DNA from: Clostridia bacterium
GTDB taxonomy: Bacteria > Bacillota > Clostridia > Peptostreptococcales > Anaerovoracaceae
Direction of reading: 5' to 3'
NCBI GenBank assembly: GCA_902363595.1
Contig: CABJAP010000004.1
Coordinates: forward strand, 186,001-250,000
Length of the DNA stretch: 64,000 bases
Every line of letters starts with the position of its first letter. Position 1 is the first letter of the stretch. A model generated the notes under the pieces. The model made no database searches. It was not told the DNA's origin and saw only the letters and a program-made list of their open reading frames with translations. Positions 59,608 through 64,000 of the stretch are shown here, piece after piece. Position numbers and translations under genes: made by a program.

Positions 59608-60891
59608 ATGGAGATGTTCAAAACAATCGCGAAAGCTTGGAAGATCATGGACATCAGAAAGAAGATTATTTATACGCTTTTGATGCTTGTGATTTTCCGA
59701 ATTGGCTCCAATATTCCGGTTCCCGGAATAGACAGAGCTTACCTGGCTCAGCAAATGAATCACCAGGACGGATTGTTTGCTCTATTTAATTTATTCTCTG
59801 GTGGTGCTTTCAGCAACTTTACCATATTTGCTTTGAGTATCACCCCATACATCACGGCTTCCATCATACTGCAGCTGCTCACGATTGCTATTCCAAGGCT
59901 GGAGCGTCTGGCCAAGGAAGGTACCGAAGGCCAGAAAAAGATTGCTCAGTACACCCGTTATCTCACGGTAGTGCTGGCGGTCGTTCAGGCTATCGGCGTA
60001 TCGGTGGGTATGTTCAGAAATGCATTGATCAGCACCGACTTCTTTTCAGTAGCGGTCATTGTACTGGTACTGTCGGCAGGAACGGCCTTTCTTATGTGGC
60101 TGGGTGAAAAGATCAATGAAAACGGCATCGGAAACGGGATCTCACTGATTATTTTCGGAGGGATCATCGCCAGACTGCCGAGCGGAATTCACGAAATTTG
60201 GCTCAAATACAGGGAAGGAACCATGACCTTTGTATCCTTGGCTCTGTTCGTCGTTTTCGCAGTAATCGTTATTATCGGAATCATCGAGATCCAGCAGGGT
60301 CAAAGAAGAATTCCGGTCCAATATGCTAAGCGCGTGGTAGGAAGAAAGATGTACGGCGGACAGTCAACACACATTCCGCTGAAAGTAAATCAGGCAGGGG
60401 TTATCCCGGTAATCTTTGCCATGTCGTTTTTGCAGTTCCCGCTGACCATCACTTATTTCATGTCAGCCGACAGTTCCGCGTCCATGTGGATCACCAAGTG
60501 GCTGTCGCCGCAGGGTTCTCCGGGCGTATGGGTGTATGCCGTATTTAATGTGATACTGATTTTATTCTTCACCTATTTCTATACGGCTGTTACCTTCAAC
60601 CCTATGGAAGTCGCGCAGAATATGAAGGCCAACGGCGGATTTATTCCGGGAATCAGACCGGGTAAGGCCACGGTTGAATATTTAAACAAAGTAATGACAA
60701 GAATCACTTTTGTAGGAGCTGTTTTCCTGGCCCTGGTAGCGGTACTGCCGACAATCGTCAGTCAGTACACAGGCCTGAACATCCACTTCGGAGGCACATC
60801 GCTTTTGATTGCCGTCGGTGTGGCTCTGGATACGATGAAACAGCTGGAAAATCAGATGGTCATGAGAAACTATCAAGGTTTCCTTAAGTAG
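59608..60891 (+). CDS. secY: Protein translocase channel subunit SecY
   Basis: Main pore protein of the Sec translocon, 427 residues with ten predicted membrane helices. It starts MFKTIAKAWKIMDIRKKIIY. The plug/TM2 region is NLFSGGAFSNFTIFALSITPYITASII and the cytoplasmic loop is QRRIPVQYAKRVVG before TM7. The C-terminal tail is VALDTMKQLENQMVMRNYQGFLK, with the conserved Arg/Tyr region for SecA and ribosome contact. It is translated from ATG 59608, one base after rplO, with the ribosome site inside the rplO end (GGCAGAGGTG). Position between rplO and adk is standard. Confidence 0.99.
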   Translation: MEMFKTIAKAWKIMDIRKKIIYTLLMLVIFRIGSNIPVPGIDRAYLAQQMNHQDGLFALFNLFSGGAFSNFTIFALSITPYITASIILQLLTIAIPRLERLAKEGTEGQKKIAQYTRYLTVVLAVVQAIGVSVGMFRNALISTDFFSVAVIVLVLSAGTAFLMWLGEKINENGIGNGISLIIFGGIIARLPSGIHEIWLKYREGTMTFVSLALFVVFAVIVIIGIIEIQQGQRRIPVQYAKRVVGRKMYGGQSTHIPLKVNQAGVIPVIFAMSFLQFPLTITYFMSADSSASMWITKWLSPQGSPGVWVYAVFNVILILFFTYFYTAVTFNPMEVAQNMKANGGFIPGIRPGKATVEYLNKVMTRITFVGAVFLALVAVLPTIVSQYTGLNIHFGGTSLLIAVGVALDTMKQLENQMVMRNYQGFLK

Positions 60892-60903
60892 GGAGGTTAA
60901 GAA

Positions 60904-61548
60904 ATGAACTTAATTTTATTAGGCCCTCCGGGTGCCGGCAAAGGCACTCAGGCAGTAAAGATCGTTGAAAAATATCATATTCCGCATATCTCTACCGGCG
61001 ATATTTTCAGAGCCAACATTAAAAACGGCACTGAGCTGGGAAAGAAAGCAAAGGAATACATGGATAAAGGCGAACTGGTTCCCGATGATCTGGTATGTGA
61101 GATCGCAACCACCAGATTGCTTGAGGATGACTGCACGGACGGTTTCCTGCTGGACGGTTTTCCAAGAACCGTATATCAGGCGGAAAAGCTGGATGAATTC
61201 CTTGAAAAACACGGTAAGAAAGTAGATAAAGTACTGGATATCGCAGTCGAAAAGGAAGAACTGATGCAGCGGCTCATCAACAGACGGGTATGCAAGGCCT
61301 GCGGAGCCACGTATAACGTTAAAAACATGCCTCCTGCAAAGGAAGGCGTTTGCGATAAGTGCGGCGGCGAGCTGATGCAGAGAGCCGACGATACGAAAGA
61401 AACTGTTGAAAACAGAATCGAAGTATATAATTCGCAGACAATGCCGCTGGTTGAATATTACGAAAAGGCCGGCAACATCGCCCATATCGACGGTGCGATC
61501 GGACTTGAAAATGTATTTAACCACATTGTAAGCGTTCTAGGTGAATAA
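60904..61548 (+). CDS. adk: Adenylate kinase (zinc-lid form)
   Basis: Interconverts AMP, ATP and ADP. The 214-residue long form has the P-loop GPPGAGKGTQ at residues 7-16, the AMP-binding STGDIFRANI and GFPRT. The lid carries CKACGATYNV and CDKCGGEL, four Cys that bind zinc as in many Gram-positives. GGGAGG precedes ATG 60904, 12 bases after secY. The map gene begins 2 bases after the stop. Confidence 0.99.
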   Translation: MNLILLGPPGAGKGTQAVKIVEKYHIPHISTGDIFRANIKNGTELGKKAKEYMDKGELVPDDLVCEIATTRLLEDDCTDGFLLDGFPRTVYQAEKLDEFLEKHGKKVDKVLDIAVEKEELMQRLINRRVCKACGATYNVKNMPPAKEGVCDKCGGELMQRADDTKETVENRIEVYNSQTMPLVEYYEKAGNIAHIDGAIGLENVFNHIVSVLGE

Positions 61549-61550
61549 GC

Positions 61551-62297
61551 ATGATCATCATCAAGTCAGAGCAGGAAATCGACATAATGCGGCAGTCCGG
61601 GAGCGTCACAGGTTTGGTGCTCAAGGAGCTGGAGAGCTTCATAAAACCGGGTGTTACCACCCAGGAGATCGATCAGTTCGTTGAGGACATGATCCGGGAT
61701 CACGATATGATCCCATCCTTCAAAGGTCTGTACGGTTTTCCGGCGAGCGCCTGCGTTTCGGTAAACGAAGAAGTGGTCCATGGGATACCCTCGAAGAAAC
61801 GCAAGCTGAAAGAAGGCGATATCGTCAGCGTAGATGTGGGTTCCACCTACAAAAGCTACGTCAGCGATGCGGCCAGGACTTATCCGGTAGGCAAGATCGA
61901 CCCGGAGGCACAGCGCCTGATCGATGTAACCAGAGACAGCTTTTTCGAAGGTCTGAAATTCTGCAAAGTAGGATACAGGCTTTCGGATATCTCTCACGCC
62001 ATCCAAGTAAAGGCGGAGAGCGAAGGATACGGTGTTATCCGGGATTTTGTAGGCCACGGCGTGGGAAGAGACATGCACGAGGAACCGCAGATCCCCAACT
62101 ACGGGGCGCCTGGCAGAGGACCCAGACTTGCGAAAGGCATGGTCTTTGCCATTGAGCCCATGATCACCCAAGGCGATTATGAAGTTGAGACTCTTCTCAA
62201 CAATTGGACTGTGGTCACACTGGACGGAAAGCTGTCCGCCCATTATGAAAATACTGTTGTTATAACTGATGGTGAGCCTGAGTTGCTTACATTGTAA
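61551..62297 (+). CDS. map: Methionine aminopeptidase type I
   Basis: Removes the initiator methionine from nascent proteins. The 248 residues carry the metal ligands in [19 protein letters not shown] (two Asp), the His in [12 protein letters not shown], and the two Glu in IEPM and the final HYENTVVIT region. A substrate-contact His is in VVHGIPS. It starts at ATG 61551 directly after adk. The sequence is the short type Ia form without the N-terminal SH3-binding extension. Confidence 0.98.
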   Translation: MIIIKSEQEIDIMRQSGSVTGLVLKELESFIKPGVTTQEIDQFVEDMIRDHDMIPSFKGLYGFPASACVSVNEEVVHGIPSKKRKLKEGDIVSVDVGSTYKSYVSDAARTYPVGKIDPEAQRLIDVTRDSFFEGLKFCKVGYRLSDISHAIQVKAESEGYGVIRDFVGHGVGRDMHEEPQIPNYGAPGRGPRLAKGMVFAIEPMITQGDYEVETLLNNWTVVTLDGKLSAHYENTVVITDGEPELLTL

Positions 62298-62313
62298 AAA
62301 GAGAGGTGTTATT

Positions 62314-62535
62314 ATGGCGAAAAAAGACGTCATTGAAGCAGAAGGGACGGTCGTAGACGCGCAGCCCAACGCAATGTTTGTAGTAAGGCTGGAGACCGGA
62401 CATGAAGTGCTTGCACACGTTTCAGGAAAAATCAGAATGAACTTTATCCGGATCCTTCCGGGAGATAAAGTAAAAGTTGAGCTTTCTCCTTACGATCTGA
62501 CCAGAGGCCGGATCACCTGGAGAGGGAAAGCGTAG
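62314..62535 (+). CDS. infA: Translation initiation factor IF-1
   Basis: OB-fold factor that occupies the 30S A site during initiation. The 73 residues are [20 protein letters not shown] followed by [20 protein letters not shown] and [23 protein letters not shown] 62314 follows GAGAGGTG, 16 bases after map; in-frame upstream codons reach back into map and are not used. Normal length. Confidence 0.99.
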   Translation: MAKKDVIEAEGTVVDAQPNAMFVVRLETGHEVLAHVSGKIRMNFIRILPGDKVKVELSPYDLTRGRITWRGKA

Positions 62536-62561
62536 ACAAGAAAGGTTAGGAGGAGTGCGAA

Positions 62562-62675
62562 ATGAAAGTTAGAGCTTCCGTAAAACCAATCTGCGAAAAG
62601 TGCAAAGTAATTAAGCGTAACGGGAAAGTCATGGTTATCTGTGAAAACCCGAAGCACAAGCAGAGACAAGGTTAG
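62562..62675 (+). CDS. rpmJ: 50S ribosomal protein L36 (zinc type)
   Basis: 37-residue smallest ribosomal protein: [20 protein letters not shown] then [17 protein letters not shown]. The zinc ligands are Cys-x-x-Cys, Cys and His (CEKC, CENPKH). AGGAGTG precedes ATG 62562. A 334-base spacer with strong hairpins separates it from rpsM, whereas these genes are normally close. Confidence 0.98.
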   Translation: MKVRASVKPICEKCKVIKRNGKVMVICENPKHKQRQG

Positions 62676-63009
62676 AGCGCGGAAATGTTTTGCTTCGGCA
62701 AGGTCCTCGGCCGGCGCTGTATCGCTTACGCGATACGCCGTCCTGCGGAGTTTGCCTGCGCAATAACATTTCCGCTTAGGAAATTGTTGACTTGGTTAGT
62801 GGGCGAATGGACTTGATATGGCTGCTTTGGGAGCGTCAGGTTCGCGGCTGCAAGGGCCCGCTGGGGTCGATGGTTTCTCAAGATAGATAGTTATTTTATA
62901 TTGCAAGACGCAAAAGAACATCCCGTTTATATTACGGCTGCCGCAGCCGCGAACCTTCGGTTCGGCGGCAAGGCAGAAACGTGACGGAAGATGGGAATAG
63001 GAGGGAAAT
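62676..63009 (+). ncRNA. Structured leader between rpmJ and rpsM
   Basis: There is no gene. GCGGAAATGTT near 62679 pairs with AACATTTCCGC near 62766. An inner stem GGCAAGGTCC.. pairs with ..GGAGTTTGCC, and the apical hairpin is TATCGC-TTAC-GCGATA, together about 100 bases. A second perfect 13-bp pair, GGTTCGCGGCTGC (62839-62851) and GCAGCCGCGAACC (62943-62955), encloses the rest up to the rpsM ribosome site. Confidence 0.6.
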
Positions 63010-63378
63010 ATGGCTCGTATAGCCGGTGTCGATTTACCAAGAGAAAAGAGAGTTGAAATTGGTTTGACATACATTTATGGTATTGGCAGACCGACGGCAA
63101 ACGCAATATTGGAAAAAGCCGGAATCAATCCTGATACGAGAGTAAAGGATTTATCCGAGGATGAAGCTGGTAAGATCAGAAAGATCATTGACCAGGAATA
63201 TGCAGTAGAAGGTGACCTGAGAAGAGATATTTCACTGAATATCAAGAGACTCATGGAAATCGGATGCTACAGAGGAATCAGACATAGAAGAGGTCTTCCG
63301 GTGAGAGGACAGAAAACAAAGACAAACGCTAGAACTCGCAAAGGTCCGAAAAAGACTGTAGGAAGAAAGAAGAAGTAA
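63010..63378 (+). CDS. rpsM: 30S ribosomal protein S13
   Basis: 30S head protein contacting the 50S subunit and P-site tRNA. The 122 residues begin [20 protein letters not shown] with [17 protein letters not shown], and end with the basic tail [27 protein letters not shown] precedes ATG 63010. First gene of the alpha-operon part, right after the structured spacer. Confidence 0.99.
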   Translation: MARIAGVDLPREKRVEIGLTYIYGIGRPTANAILEKAGINPDTRVKDLSEDEAGKIRKIIDQEYAVEGDLRRDISLNIKRLMEIGCYRGIRHRRGLPVRGQKTKTNARTRKGPKKTVGRKKK

Positions 63379-63390
63379 GGAGGTAGAACA

Positions 63391-63789
63391 ATGGCTAAAA
63401 CTGTGAAAAAGACAGCTAGAAAAAAAAGAAGAGAACGCAAGAACATTGAAAAAGGCCAAGCACATATTCAGTCTACCTTTAACAATACCCTTGTAACTCT
63501 TACAGATCTTGCAGGAAATGCGCTTTCCTGGTCCAGTGCCGGTTCACTGGGATTCAAAGGATCGAGAAAATCCACTCCGTTCGCCGCTCAGATGGCTGCT
63601 GAAGAAGCTGCAAAAGGCGCGATGGAGCATGGTCTGAAAACCGTTGAAGTATATGTAAAGGGTCCGGGATCCGGAAGAGAAGCCGCGATCAGAGCGCTTC
63701 AGAGCGCTGGCCTTGAAATCACCATGATCAAGGACATCACTCCAATACCGCACAACGGATGCAGACCGCCGAAGAGAAGAAGAGTCTAA
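63391..63789 (+). CDS. rpsK: 30S ribosomal protein S11
   Basis: 30S platform protein near the Shine-Dalgarno helix. The 132 residues include a basic start ([20 protein letters not shown]), [38 protein letters not shown] and the end [22 protein letters not shown] precedes ATG 63391. The Asn-Gly in HNGC is the site that forms isoaspartate in E. coli. Normal length. Confidence 0.99.
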   Translation: MAKTVKKTARKKRRERKNIEKGQAHIQSTFNNTLVTLTDLAGNALSWSSAGSLGFKGSRKSTPFAAQMAAEEAAKGAMEHGLKTVEVYVKGPGSGREAAIRALQSAGLEITMIKDITPIPHNGCRPPKRRRV

Positions 63790-63811
63790 TTGAAGGGAGG
63801 AACTAGGTAGA

Positions 63812-64000
63812 ATGTCAAGATATACAGATGCTAGCTGCAGATTATGCAGAAGAGAAGGACAGAAACTGTTCTTAAAAGGCGACAGATGCTACAGCACCAA
63901 GTGCGCCATCGAAAAAAGAAACTTTCCTCCTGGACAGCACGGTCAGGGAAGAAAGAAAGTCTCTGACTATGGAACTCAGTTAAGAGAAAAACAGAAGACA
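63812..64000 (+). CDS. rpsD: 30S ribosomal protein S4, 3' end outside window
   Basis: 16S rRNA-binding protein that starts 30S body assembly; in many bacteria it represses the alpha operon. Only the first 63 codons are present: [20 protein letters not shown], then [20 protein letters not shown] and [18 protein letters not shown]. The four Cys (CRLC, CYSTKC) mark the zinc-binding form. GGGAGG lies before ATG 63812. Truncated by the window edge only. Confidence 0.98.
   Translation, partial: MSRYTDASCRLCRREGQKLFLKGDRCYSTKCAIEKRNFPPGQHGQGRKKVSDYGTQLREKQKT

Overview
The window comes from the chromosome of a low-to-intermediate GC Gram-positive anaerobe of the class Clostridia (Bacillota). Evidence: zinc-type S14 and zinc-lid adenylate kinase, strong purine-rich AGGAGG ribosome binding sites, sortase-type cell-wall anchors, a SpoIIQ-like M23 peptidase that suggests a spore former, and typical Clostridia families (Rpn-like nuclease, DUF3791/DUF3990, YdbC, DUF378, DUF3237). 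A placement near the Anaerovoracaceae/Family XIII is a guess from overall impression only.

Layout. Bases 1-2914 are the end of the str operon (fusA 3' part, tuf, terminator). Bases 49.8-64.0 kb are the S10, spc and start of the alpha operon in standard order (rpsJ to rpsD, with secY, adk, map, infA, rpmJ). About 47 kb of accessory and housekeeping genes lie between these normally neighbouring blocks.

That interior contains: (a) 2.9-6.4 kb, two decayed sortase-substrate genes, an Rpn-like fragment and an AlkC-type DNA glycosylase gene; (b) 6.4-10.5 kb, an NhaC-type antiporter beside a Cache histidine kinase and a response regulator that appears fused to an MpsC/DUF2294 domain; (c) 10.7-15.5 kb, aroD, a lipoprotein, the ECF transporter module ecfA1-ecfA2-ecfT and trmB; (d) 15.7-20.9 kb, a 1753-residue VWA/Cna-B surface protein; (e) 21-27.5 kb, M23 peptidase, aminotransferase, tRNA-Gly, cold-shock protein, double-MerR regulator with an ABC exporter, and a TraX-like protein; (f) 27.6-32 kb, a FAD/Rieske oxidoreductase with a tocopherol-cyclase-like partner, then a TetR regulator and MATE pump joined by a shared 24-bp operator; (g) 32-40.1 kb, an AraC regulator divergent from a six-gene putative catabolic operon (MFS, two YtcJ-type amidohydrolases, two DUF3237 proteins, a saccharopine-dehydrogenase-like enzyme); (h) 40.1-44.7 kb, a broken DUF3791/DUF3990 toxin-antitoxin-like locus, YyaL, YdbC and small membrane proteins; (i) 44.7-48.9 kb, a TGS/uridine-kinase-like protein, a PfkB kinase, a LUD protein and a PhzF isomerase.

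The most interesting items are the uncharacterised six-gene operon at 33-40 kb, the receiver-MpsC fusion next to NhaC, the TetR/MATE operator pair, a 105-bp repeat with terminal inverted repeats present twice, structured leaders inside the ribosomal protein operons (49.8, 50.4 and 62.7 kb), a promoter-terminator unit ahead of the cold-shock gene, and an unusually extended ribosomal protein S3. All assignments are by reading motifs; no database search was run.
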